The notes under the pieces: model-generated
Databases searched by the model: none
What the model saw: only the letters and a program-made list of their open reading frames with translations
What the model was told of the DNA's origin: nothing
Translations under genes and position numbers: made by a program
NCBI RefSeq assembly: GCF_000208865.1
Contig: NC_018392.1
Location: 1,942,793-2,006,792, forward strand
Source of the DNA: Neospora caninum Liverpool
Lineage: Eukaryota > Apicomplexa > Conoidasida > Eucoccidiorida > Sarcocystidae
Direction: 5' to 3'
DNA length: 64,000 nt
Shown: positions 40,101-50,500 of the stretch, in pieces
Layout: each line of letters opens with the position of its first letter
Position numbering within the stretch: the stretch's first letter is position 1

Positions 40101-42464
40101 GTATGTGTGCTGGTGGGTGCGTATATACACAGTCTTTGTGTCCCTTGGAATTCGGTTGTTCGGCTGTATATCCATGGATATTGGAGGTGAAAAGATGTAG
40201 AGAATTGGAATTCTGACCTTTGTGCACTCCATTTCAGCAGTCGCAGCTTCAATGAGGACTCCAAAAGACTCTCGGATTTCCTCGCGACGACCATGAAGAA
40301 TGCCCTCCAGACTTTTCCTCTCCTTCTCTAGCTCGTCGATTTGGAGTTTCAACAGCCTCTCCGCGTCGGCAGAGCTCTCAATCTCGGCTTCTTTCTAACA
40401 CAGAGCAGCAAGAAGCATTGCCACGTTCCCCACCGTTGCAAAAAAGTTTCAAAGGGAGTACGAAGAGAAAGGCGCTTGCAGATCCACCGAATCCTGTGCC
40501 TCGCGACAGACATCTCGAGATCTGGAGGGATCAGCTGTTCTCGCCGCGTGAGCCGTTACAGTCTTCGCTCCGTGGATACGTATGTGCTTCCGTGTTTGTG
40601 TTTGTGTCTTGCGCCGTTCCGCACACACGGCTGTCTATACAATTTTTAGTCGTGAAACTGTCAGTAACCTGTCTTGTTCAATCTTCTCTTTCTGTTCCCT
40701 CAGCGTGTTCACCCGAACCACCTGTCAACATCTTTCTGAATGCGAAAACAATAGAAACGAAGGCGCGGGTATTCCCTTGAAAACCAGCGTGAAAGCCCTC
40801 TCCGCCTCCGCATCCTCGCCGGGACCGGGGCTGTACGTACACCTCGGTGGCACGGCCGTCCCATGATTTCTGCGTTTCTTGTCTCGACACCCCATAAAAC
40901 CGAGCTTTTGTGTGGTTTCCTCTGCTTTCGAGATGCACATCTGCGGTTCGCTGGCCTGCGCCTAGACTGCGACTCGCCGCTTCGCATCAATCCACCAAAC
41001 TCTCAACTCGAGTGTCGTTCTGTCCTTCTCTCTGCCTCTCCGACTTGTCAGCCACAGACAAGCTCTTTTCGTGTGCTGTTGCTTATGAGGCGAGAGCGAA
41101 ATGCGTGGACTTCTGATGGCCAGCAACTCGACACAGAAGCGCCGCGCTTTGCCTTTTCGAGGCACCGCCGAACGGGTTTTTCAAGTGCACGTTTTTCGTC
41201 TCCCCCTCGCTTGTGCGGTGCATGCGCGGAGCCGAAGCAACGGGTCAGTTTCACTGGTTTGTGTCTACGTGGCAAGGTGCCCGCCATAGAAGCAAAGGAA
41301 CAGAAAAGCGGCTGTCTGGTCGGGTGAAGCGGCGAAGGCAACAGACTCGTGTGGGGTTTTACATCTCGCATGCTCTCCTGAAGGGCCTGGATCTCCTCGT
41401 CGTGCTCTCGCGACACCACGAGCAAACGCTCCAGCTCGCGCTTCTGCTCCTCCACATCCTGTGAGAGCGCGGCGACTCGAGAAGCAGCTGCCTGTTCCTT
41501 CGCGAGAGAGTCGAGCAGTGCCTGATGCAATTTGTAGATCTTCTGCTTGCACATGGCGACTCTAAGAACACACAGAGACGTAGAAGACGGTTGCGATGCA
41601 GCTGCGCAGGCAGCGGTCCGCCACGGAGACGGAGACACGCGCGAGAAAGAGAGAGGGCCAAGAGAGAGAACAGTCAGGTGAACTAGGGAGGGTGAAGAGG
41701 AGAGAGAGAGTGGCGAGAAGACCGCAGCGAACAGACTTCGAAAACGCAAACTCGGACCTGAAAGAGACTCGGTCGAGAATGAGAGAAGGAAACCAGAAAA
41801 ACACACCTTACGATGCAAATGGGGGAAGGAGGGAAAGAAAGAACCCAACACCGCACAGAGTCAAAACCGTGCGAAGGAACCGGCGACCGCCAGGTGCTCC
41901 CGCCACAGACGAGGAGGCATTTGCTGCTGTGTTTGGTTCTCTTTTGACTTCTTAATCGCTCTGTGGGTCTCGTTCTGGAGATACCACGGAAGAACTGAGA
42001 ATAGAAACGGAGTGTGGCCGATTCAAATGCTTCGGCGGAAAACGTGCGTCCTGTCCACGAAAACCCGAACTAGTTGTGCGGGATAAACACTTCGGATGAT
42101 GCAGTTTTGCGTCCCTCTCCGCGGAAGGGAAACGAAACAGGAGACAACGCGAGGCCAAAGCGAGGCTCTCTAAGACTCACTCCGTCTTTCCTACTTTTCC
42201 TTCCTCGCAAAGTTTATCTAGGATGTTAAAAATAACTTCGCGCTCAACATCTTCGCTTCTGTCGTGTTCTGCCTCATGATGTCCATCCCTTTCTTGTCTT
42301 CTCTGTATCGACTTCGTTTCTCCCTCGCTATGCCCGCATGCCCACTGCTCTGTCTCTTCCTCAGCTCGTATGTTTTCGCTAGGCCCTCTCGGAGACACTT
42401 GCTGCCTTTCCACCGCACCTTGTCCCCCCTCCTGCTCGACCTCCCTGACGGCTGGCGACTCCAT
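28199..42464 (-). CDS. CCDC146: CCDC146/MBO2-like ciliary coiled-coil protein, 23 exons
   Basis: Orthologues sit at centrioles/basal bodies and axonemes; in coccidia only microgametes are flagellated. Minus-strand exons in transcript order: 42464-42181, 41561-41363, 40721-40659, 40394-40218, 39680-39650, 38644-38580, 37930-37757, 37401-37288, 36951-36826, 35713-35654, 34859-34728, 34457-34290, 33512-33288, 32952-32859, 32586-32445, 32185-32142, 31436-31390, 31217-31055, 30686-30647, 29925-29804, 29549-29413, 29173-28962, 28358-28199. Lengths sum to 2,979 nt (992 aa plus stop; human CCDC146 is 955) with phase agreement throughout. Diagnostic stretches are FNILDKLCEEGKVG near the N-terminus, IDRLNNVINAVEKEM, QLIDRNDELCLLWEK, ENPTEGRQWQELGGEDPD, and the C-terminal TTAERRPTQYFP then YGANAPFKPGPPTSNLRH. 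The last two align with TTAEQRPNAYIP and YGALAPFKP of the human protein. The exon 40721-40659 donor (GTTTCA) is weak, and one exon may be missed between 34290 and 33512. The start at 42464 (MESPAV) is the first ATG in its frame. Confidence 0.85.
30647..30686 (-). other. 40-nt micro-exon of the CCDC146-like gene
   Basis: Minus-strand exon between a GCTCGCAG acceptor and a GTAAGC donor. It is required to bridge a 1-nt to 2-nt phase difference between the exons ending at 31055 and starting at 29925. It encodes ENPTEGRQWQELGG, matching the conserved ENP...RW..L.G.D linker of the family. Other short exons of this gene are 31 nt (39650-39680), 44 nt (32142-32185) and 47 nt (31390-31436). Confidence 0.8.
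32186..32444 (-). other. GC-AG intron in the CCDC146-like gene
   Basis: On the minus strand exon 32586-32445 ends GACAG and is followed by GCAAGC, the normal form of a GC-type donor. The next exon (32185-32142) starts GAACGACGAG after a CTAG acceptor. Joining them rebuilds the conserved family string LIDRNDEL across the junction, whereas read-through leaves the conserved sequence and meets a stop after 12 further codons. No GT donor in this interval restores the alignment. Confidence 0.8.
40830..40843. promoter_or_regulatory. TGTANNTACA palindrome, intronic copy
   Basis: GCTGTACGTACACC, 13 of 14 bases fitting GGTGTANNTACACC. It lies in an intron near the 5' end of the CCDC146-like gene (between exons 41363 and 40721). 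Its function is unknown; it shares the pattern with the copies in the divergent promoter. Confidence 0.4.
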
Positions 42465-42550
42465 CTCTCTGGTTCCTTCTGCTCCGTAGCCTTTTTCTTC
42501 CGCTTCCCAGAGATATCTGGTGCTTGTCGTCTCTCGACAGAGCACCTGGC

Positions 42551-42564
42551 GGTGTATGTACACC
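42551..42564. promoter_or_regulatory. Palindromic motif GGTGTATGTACACC
   Basis: A perfect inverted repeat (GGTGTA / TACACC around a 2-nt centre), 87 bp upstream of the ATG at 42464 of the minus-strand CCDC146-like gene, so in its leader or core promoter. The same 14-nt pattern recurs at 43665 and 45043. Confidence 0.6.
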
Positions 42565-43664
42565 TGCGCCCGGGTCCGCCTCCCTCCGATTCGCCTGTGG
42601 CTCTTCTTTTGCGTTTTGCTGGTCTGGCTCTGCGTTGTCAAACAAAGGAAAACGCCTACCAGGTAAAGTGGAATTTCATTTCACCTCTCTACAGACACCT
42701 GTCTCTGAAGCAGGCACGGCATCAGGATCCATATCTCCACTCCCAGACGAAGCGAGAAGAGAAGGTGGAGTGTGTCTACCAAAAAGGAAACAGGACAGTG
42801 TTGACGCAAGGAAAGAAATGAAGTGCGAAAACGTGACAATGGAAGACGCGAAAGCAACGAAGAGAGTGCACGTGGATGTGACTGATTTTAAACGCCTGGT
42901 CGCACGGCACGACGAAGAAGAACGGATGTGAGAAGAAAGCGGAGACAAGAGCCAAGGACCGCCAACGTGCGAAAAAATAGAGAGCAAAAGGTGGAGAAAT
43001 CAACGGCGCACAGGTCTCCACTGGCGACGAGGCCTTCTTTCGTGAGGCACCTCTCGTCGGCACACGCGCGATCGAACAGGGGAGATTAAGAACGGGCAAG
43101 AATCAAAGTTGCCGAGACACGGGGAAAAGGAAACAAAGAACTGCGTCTGCCCGGTCGGAGACGCCGTACGAAGAAGAGATTAGGGACAGGAAACACGTAA
43201 TCAGAGGGCAAAGAAGACGAGAGAGGCCATTTTGGGGCGGAGCAGACGGGCCCCGCCGCTGAAACGAAATCTGCAAAGAGGACGAACATATGCGGCTAAA
43301 AGAGGGACAGCATCATCCTCTCGCTCCCCGGTTTCTGGAGCGTTTCACGCCACAGAATGTGAGAGAAGAAGAGCAAGGCTGCCGCCCGCGCATGCCCTGG
43401 GAGCCCCCCAACGTCTGCAGTTTTTTTGCAGAGATCTTGCCAAGCCTGTCCTCTCCACGACCTGCGCGATGTTGTTGCACCAAAAATCTCTCTGAACGGG
43501 ACTGGTGAGAGGAGGTGGAAAACGACGGAGACGGAGGAGAAACAGGAGACAGGAGAAACCGAGCGAAGGACTGCATGCTGAGTTTTCCTTGGCTGAATTG
43601 GAAATCCCTACGCTGATAGGCAGCTGCATTGCACCGCAACAGCTGAGGCTGCGACGATCGCTGA

Positions 43665-43678
43665 GGTGTACATACACC
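43665..43678. promoter_or_regulatory. Palindromic motif GGTGTACATACACC
   Basis: A perfect match to GGTGTANNTACACC in the middle of the divergent spacer. A second copy follows 39 bp later. Confidence 0.6.
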
Positions 43679-43703
43679 ACAGAGAAGACGGCTCGCTTTT
43701 TGC

Positions 43704-43717
43704 AGTGTACATACACC
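43704..43717. promoter_or_regulatory. Palindromic motif AGTGTACATACACC
   Basis: 13 of 14 bases of GGTGTANNTACACC, spaced 39 bp start-to-start from the copy at 43665. The same CA centre and similar flanks make a closely spaced pair. Confidence 0.55.
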
Positions 43718-45042
43718 TCAACGGAGGTTGCGGTGTGTGCTGGGGTAGGTTTGGCACCTCGACACGAGGGGATCTTTCTCACCCCCTCAGGCTGATGCAC
43801 AGGCACGCCTACCCGGATCCGCCTCGTTCCTCGCCATTTCAAACAGTGGGAAATCTGTCCTTTCCAGGAAACGCGTTTTTGGTGGATGTGTGTGACAAGA
43901 TTCCCGTGGCCTAGCTGCCGCCGCGGCCGCACAGGACCAGCTGCTCAGGGCGCGGCAGAGCAACCGAGGGCGTGGGCCCCCTTTCCCCTCAAAAAATCAA
44001 CCGCTGAGGCAGCCAAGCGGAAGAAAGCGACGCGAAGAAGGCCGGAGAGGAAGGAAGGAAAGAAATGGAGGAAAGAGAAAAGAAACCTCAGCCTTTTCTG
44101 GGGGGCCCGGCGCATTGAAAGCTTGCTACTCACACACACACATCTAGCCGGCAACCGCGAGAAAGGGACAAGAGCTAGTTCAGTGAAGGTGCTTGTTTTC
44201 GGCAATGTGTGGAAAGAAGAGGCAAGCAACACAGAAAAGAGGGGAGACGGACGAAGTTTCGGGAAAATTCCGCTGAGTGTGCGGCGTTTGTGATGAAAAA
44301 CTCTGTGGCGCTTCTGCCACGGAGAAAAGAGTCACCCGGGCGCGGACGGCGGGCGCCCGTCACGTTTGCATGCTCTCTTTCGGTGTCTTCACAGCTAGGC
44401 CATGACTTTTCTTCTCTGTTTTGCCTCTCCATATTTTCCCAAAATCTGTTGCGTCGACCTCCTGTCGGTCCACAGGAGAGGAGCCGCCAGAGGGGACCTA
44501 GGATCCTCTCTGTTGCCGCCGATTTTCGCGTTTTTTCTCGCTTCCTCTCTGCCGTGTATCCCAGCCGACAGCGAGGATCCGAGTCGCTGGAAACTCCCGT
44601 CTTCTCCGACTTTATTCGCCTCGTTTTGTGTGCTGTCGACGTTCTGGCGCTTTGCATGCAGTTTGAAATCGCATTCCGGACCCCCGGCCTCCCTCGCCTG
44701 TCGTCGTGCTGAGGTGCCAGCTCTCTATAACCCTGTGTCTCGCTGTCTGGGTCGACTGGCGTTTTCCCCTTTCTTGCTCTGCTTACGAGTTCTTGTCTCC
44801 GCTTTCTCTTTCCTTCGTTCTGTGTCCTCGCTGTTTCTCTCCTCTGCCTCTTCCACCTCCTGCTCACCGCCCTCGCCCCGCTCTGCTTGCCCTCCGCGCG
44901 TCTCCTCTCTGTCTCTCTCCAACGCGGGCTGTCTTCCGAGGATGAGTCTCTCTTCTCTTCTTCTCTCCTTCTCTGACTGCGCCCTGTCCCTCCCTTCTTT
45001 CCCCACCGGCGCGTCTGCGGAGCCTTCCACGATGTCCCGCGC

Positions 45043-45056
45043 GGTGTAGGTACACC
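45043..45056. promoter_or_regulatory. Palindromic motif GGTGTAGGTACACC
   Basis: A perfect match to GGTGTANNTACACC ending 7 bp before the ATG (45064) of the Munc13-like gene. It is therefore either a very proximal promoter element or part of the 5' leader. The start codon context CCAAACCATGG is a good initiation context. Confidence 0.55.
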
Positions 45057-45063
45057 CCAAACC

Positions 45064-47577
45064 ATGGCTCCGGCCGGGGCGAGTTCGTCGCCTCCTCCTG
45101 GAGGCGGGAGAGAGAAGGCGCCTCCCGCCTCTTCTCTGTCTCGGTCTGAGCAGCTGGTCTTTGACGTCAAGGCCGCCGCTGCCTGGACGCTGCTGCACGA
45201 AGAATTTATTTCCCATCTTCGGCGCTTCTCCGATGACCTCCGCGCCCTGCACACAAAGGGCCTGGCCATCGCCTCCGAGGTCTCCTCTGTCTCCTCGCCC
45301 CAGAAGGGCGATTCGGCCCTCGTCGCTCGACCCGAGGGTCTGAGCGCTGCGCTTTCCCGCTCGTTGTCTTCTTTCCTCTCTCTCTGCCTCGCCGAAGCGA
45401 ATCAAGCAGATAGGCTCGCCACGCGTCTAAAGGCGGAAGTGACCACGCCCGTCGAGGCGGTTCTCGAGAAGACGCAGGACGAGAAGTCGGAGAAGGAGAA
45501 CGAACCGGCTCAGAGAGAGGCCTCGCCTGCACAGCGAAACGCAGGAGATGGAAAGACTCCCGCACTCGCTGATGGCGGGGCCGCAAGCGCCGAGGTGCAA
45601 AAAGCTGCAAAGAAACTGCAACTTGCCCACGAAGAACTGAAAGTGAGGAACAACATCTGAAATTACACCACACACATGAAGATGAAGTCAAAGGCATCAA
45701 TGTGTATATGTGTGGAACTGTCTATCTGCAATCATCTCTATTAATGCATCTGTCTCTCTCTCCATTTGTATGTATCTATATCTATATCCAGGGGACACGG
45801 CTGTCTATCGTTGTCTGTCGAGTACATCTAACACCGATCTGCATCCGTGTCGCTCTATCGACATGTCATGTATCTGTGCCTCTCTATCTGCCTTGGCGGC
45901 TTCGGTGAGAGAGACCGTGGATGAAACGCTTGGAGTGTTAGTCGGGAGAAGAGGGTCAACTGCGATGACCGTCTACACTTTAGGGCGATACCTTTGGGCG
46001 TCTGCCGTGGGAGGGCGGATCGGGAGACTCGGGGACAGTTCGAGGCGACGCATGCCAGGGAGGCGACGCATGCAAGGCGAGTTTCGGAGCGAGTGTCTCT
46101 TCTGCGTTTTGCACCCAGAAATCGGAGGAGAGCCTGAAGGAGCTCGTGAGCCTCTTTGGCTCTTCGGTGGCGCCGCGCCTGCTGCAGAAAGCCGAGGAAC
46201 GCGTGGACCGCGCGAAACGGCTGCATGCAACGGCGGAAGCCGACTACCGGAACGTCGTGCGTACGCATGCCCCCCCCGGCGCCCAGGGACGTGAAGAAAA
46301 GCCGGATGCCCTCCTGGTGCCTCGAAAGCGACAGGAGTGAGGAAAGACTGAAAAAGGATTCTAAGACTCCCTCCTCTGCGCCCGAATTCCCGTCTGTGTG
46401 CGAGACAGTGAACAGTGCGAGGCAGTGAGGACACTGTTGCAGCCTTCGCCCCCTTTCTCAACGCCAGTGGCTCTTACGCCTGGGCCTCCTGCAGCCTCTA
46501 AGTGTAGATACACGAGGAACGCGAGCGAGACAGAGATATAGAGAGATGGAGGGACGTAGAGCAAGACAGAGTTAGAGAGAATGAGGGAGACAGATAGAGG
46601 GCGAGGCTTGTACTTGCGTCGCGGGACCCAGTGTGTTTGAAAGCTGCGTCGTTGTCCTTTTTTTGGACTTTCGTCGCGTTATAAACAGGACTTTCTCTCT
46701 AGGTGTATGTGCATGCATGCATTATATTCCTAGGTCCTCAGAACTGTGCGTGTCTGTGCTTGTGTGTGGGCTTGGGAATATCTGTATACACTGTCTTTTG
46801 TGTACGGACACCGCTTTGTCGCCGATGCTTCTTGTGTGCTGTCTCTCAGTCCCTGCTCCTGGCTAACTTCGCTTGTCCACGCTCGTCCCGCCGACGCCTT
46901 GGGAGGCTTCGTCGTCGCCGCAGCCTCTGGCGACAAGCAAGCGCTCGTTTTCTCTTCTTCTCTAGGCACTGCAGCTGTTGTCGCGCTCCGTGCCTCAGCC
47001 ACGGTGCGAAGAAAGCAGAAAACTTCCTGTCGCGTTGTGTGGAGAGAGGCCTTCCCTCGGGCCTTGTCCGTGCTCAAAGTTCGTTCTTCAGACGGATTCG
47101 AGAGCCTCTCGATTATCATAAATTGCTGTAGCGGTGCATGGATTCATATCTTGAGCATCCAAGACATCTCGATGCATAGATAGATCTTTGAGTGCATACA
47201 TTTCCAGAGGCTGAAATCTATTTGCATAGGTGTCTGTCTACACGAAAGTATATGCCTGCAGATCTCTTGACATCTCTGTACGTGCGCGAGCGTCGTTTTC
47301 TAGTGGGTGTTTTGAGCTGTGGTTTGCTCGGTTCTTTCTTCGCAGTGTTTTCTGGACTGCACGCGAGATTGCCTTCTCGGCCGCCTGCCGTTCGTCAAGC
47401 AGGCGGACGAAGCTTCGCGTGAGATCGCTGTCCTGGCAAAGTTGAAGAGACAGCCCTCGGAAATCTCGCAACCTCTTCTTTCCGTCGAGGTCGAGAACCG
47501 CATGCGACGAGACGTTGGCTTGGCGCCTCTTGAAGACGGAACAGAATCGAACGGCGAGATAGAAGCGGATGAGGCAG
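45064..47577 (+). other. F-BAR-like N-terminal region (exons 1-3)
   Basis: Translated exons 1-3 contain a LHEEFISHLRRFSDDLRALH helix, a later SFLSLCLAEANQADRLATRL helix followed by VTTPVEAV, then long charged helices AAKKLQLAHEELK/KSEESLKELV and LQKAEERVDRAKRLHATAEADY. Order and spacing resemble an F-BAR fold (early helix, a later helix with A..A..L leading to V..P, then long Lys/Glu helices ending at a conserved Tyr). This is an inference from pattern, not a definite match. It could also be another antiparallel helical bundle. Confidence 0.4.
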
Positions 47578-50500
47578 GTACGCGGAGAGACTCCCGAGAG
47601 GGCGTTCTGATGACCTTTTTGTTTGGCGATGCCCAGCTCTTCAAGCGTTTGGCTCTCTTGATTTGTTTCTCCGCGGTTTGAGTTTTCTCTCCTTCTTTTG
47701 ACCCGTGCACAGAGCTTTCCCTCTCGTTCTTCCCTCTTTCCTGTTCTTTTCTCTTTCTTGTTCTTCTCTTTCCTGTTCTTTTCTCTCTTCCTTGTTCTCC
47801 CTTTCTCTCGTGTTGCGGATTCCACGAGGGATGACTGCCTCGTTGGTTCTGAGGCGCTTGCGTCTTTTCCAGGTCGCTTGACACTGAAGAATCTCCTGAA
47901 GGAGAGAGAGACGGAGTTAGAAAGTGAGAAGGAGCAGCGGCGCGCGTTGCAGCGAGAGCGAGACGCGCTCCAGGAGACGTCACATGCACTCCGCATTCGC
48001 GAGGCCTCGCGAGCGAACGAAGCTGAGCACCTGAAGAAGGAGGTGGAGAGGCTGCGCTCGCTGCTGGACCTCGAGACAGGGCGGAGAGTGGAGGGCGATA
48101 GATGGCGCGAAAGAGAGGAGGAAAAGCGGAGGAAAGTAGACCCCCAGGCTTGCCTGGAAGCTCGCGAAGTCGCTTCGAGGCAGGGGGGGGGCGGAGGGGA
48201 GCCGTGGAGGAAGGCGATAGATGAGGAGCTCGGCTGTGGCGAGGAAGAGGCCCGGACTCCGGCCTCAGTCGCACAGTCCAGGCATCCACGGCTCCCCGAA
48301 GACTCGACGTCGCCGCAACGCTTCTCATCGGAAACGGGACACGAGCGAGGCGAGACATGCGCGGGAGCGACTTCTCGTCCTGTGTCCGGCATTTCTTCTC
48401 TCACTTCCCTCAACCAAGACCCGTCCCCACTGCCCCGGGCAGAGATCGAACAATCAGGTTCCCGCAAACACGCGCAGAGCACCGAGGACACGCGGGGTGT
48501 GGAGGCCTTGGAGTCTCAGCTCGGATGGCTCAGATCTCAACTTTTGTACGAAACCTATCTTTTGTCTCTTCGACGGCTTCCGTCGCCCCTTCTGCTCTAC
48601 CACTGCTCTTCGGGCGCGCTTCTCGCTCGGGCCCTCGACTCGGGGCAGTTCGCGCGGGGCTTCTCTGCCGGCCGTCTCCAGTCGGAGACAGCGGTGTCTC
48701 CCCTGTCTCCGCCTGGCCCGCGGCCCCGCGCCGTCGAGTTGCCGGCTCTTCCCGCGCGAGACGGCCCCACAGGCGCGAGACCTCGCTTCTCGCCGGGGTC
48801 GTGGGCGCGCTCTGTCTCCTTTTCGTCTTTCTCCACGCGTCCAGCTTCCACGTCCTCTACCTTCGCCCCGGAACTTGCCGACGCGCGACTCTCCCTTGCC
48901 TGGGAACACCGGAGCTTCCCGAATTTCCTCGCTTTGCTCGTCGAGGGCCTCGCGGCCTCTGCGCTGCCGCCGGCGCTGTACGAGTGCTGCAGACTCTCGG
49001 CGCTGTCCGTGCTCGAGGCCGACGGAAGACGCGGGAGGGTCCTGGGGGGACGAGACGGCCGGGCCGAGCCGGCGCAGCGCGTCTCGATTTTTCAGGTGCA
49101 GCAGGCGCGGGAGACGCACCAGCGCCGCGCAGGCCGCGTCAAGAGCCGCACGGCCTTTGCGGAGGAAGACCTCCAGATGCTCGCCTACGAGCTCCTCCTC
49201 CTCTGCGCCCATCAGCACAGCCAGTACGCCGCCTTCGCTTCCCTCGTCGCCGAGACGGACGGCGAGAGCGAGGGCGACGGCGAGAGGAGAGGCAAGGACC
49301 GGTCCCCGCGCGCGGGCACGGCCTCGAGCACTGGGAAGCGCGGCGCTTCTGCGGAGGCGAAACCTGCAGAGAAGTCGCCAGGCGAGGGCCGCACCCTCCT
49401 CGCGAGGAGACGGACGGGCCAGGGCGCGGGGGAAAGAGCGCCTCTGTCTTGTGAGGACTCACGAAGGACCACGGCGGGCGACGGGGCGAGTTCGCAGAGG
49501 CGACTCAGCGCGCGCTCCACGCGCAGGAGCGTCTTCCTCTTGCCTTTCTCGCGGGGTACCTCGGAAGTGCAGTCGCGTCAGGCGTCGCCCGCGGGGGAGA
49601 CGTCCCCGGGCCGAGAGGGCCGTGGAGAGGCGAGAGGAGCGAGGCGAGGAAGCGACGCAGACCAGAGAGAGGAGGTCTCGGGCTCTCAGCAGCAGGCTTC
49701 CCAGCTTCGGTGCGGCCGACAGCTGGAGAACGCAAAAACCGCGGGGGCCGTGGCGACCTCTCGGAGACACCTGTCTCCTGAAGGCCTCGCGCCATTTGGT
49801 ATCTCCGTTGAGGCGTGGCTGCGGCAGACAGGCGTCTCGCCTGGCGCCTGCGAGGGCGTCGTCGGCCTGCGGAGCGGGGCGTCTGCTCGCGACCGCAAAA
49901 GGCTTGAAGGCGGTGAAGAGGGCCGAGCCGGAGCGACAGCCAGAGAGACAAGAAACGCCCGGTCGAGGCCGCTTCTTCAAGGTCGCCAGAAGGAGGCGCT
50001 GACCACTTGGTTGGCGCCTGATCCGCCGCTGCTCCTTGCGAATGTGAAGTTGCTGCGCCAGCTTTTGGTGCTCGCGCGAGTCGCCTTCCAGATTCCAAGC
50101 AGCGGCAGCAACAAACTCTTGCGGCTCCTCGTCCCCGCGGCAGACTGTCTCTGGGCCCCGGGAAACCGGACGAGTTTGCATCCCTGCGACCTCCGCTTTC
50201 GCGTCGCTCGACTCAGCGAGGCTTGGCAGGTGAGCTTCAAAAGAGGCAAAGAACAGGGGACGAAAAGAAGATGGAAAAGAGGCTGGAGAAGAAGGCAGGG
50301 GAGACTGTGCGCAGCGGCGCTGTGCCTCGTTGGTTCGCTTTCGTCACACGCGCTTCAACTCGTGAACGGTCTGGAGGGCGTGTGGTGGGGTGAGGAAACG
50401 ACGGGGAAGGAGCGACCTCGGCACAGAAGCAAGGAAAGGGCTAAAAAGGAGGGTTTTCCTTTGGGTTTTTCCGACTGTGAGGACTGGCATCGCCGGCAGA

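Larger units (their letters stand above)
42465..45063. promoter_or_regulatory. Divergent promoter region between CCDC146-like and Munc13-like genes
   Basis: 2.6 kb between two divergent start codons with no supported gene of its own; long frames in it are GC/purine-driven or antisense shadows of the Munc13-like first exon. It contains four TGTANNTACA palindromes (42.55, 43.67, 43.71 and 45.04 kb) and two TGCATGC words near 44.37 and 44.65 kb. It must contain both promoters and 5' leaders. Confidence 0.6.

Noticed and set aside
44175..45269. 364-codon minus-strand open frame over the divergent spacer
   Set aside because: Covers the first exon of the Munc13-like gene in antisense plus promoter DNA; Arg/Lys/Glu-rich composition only.
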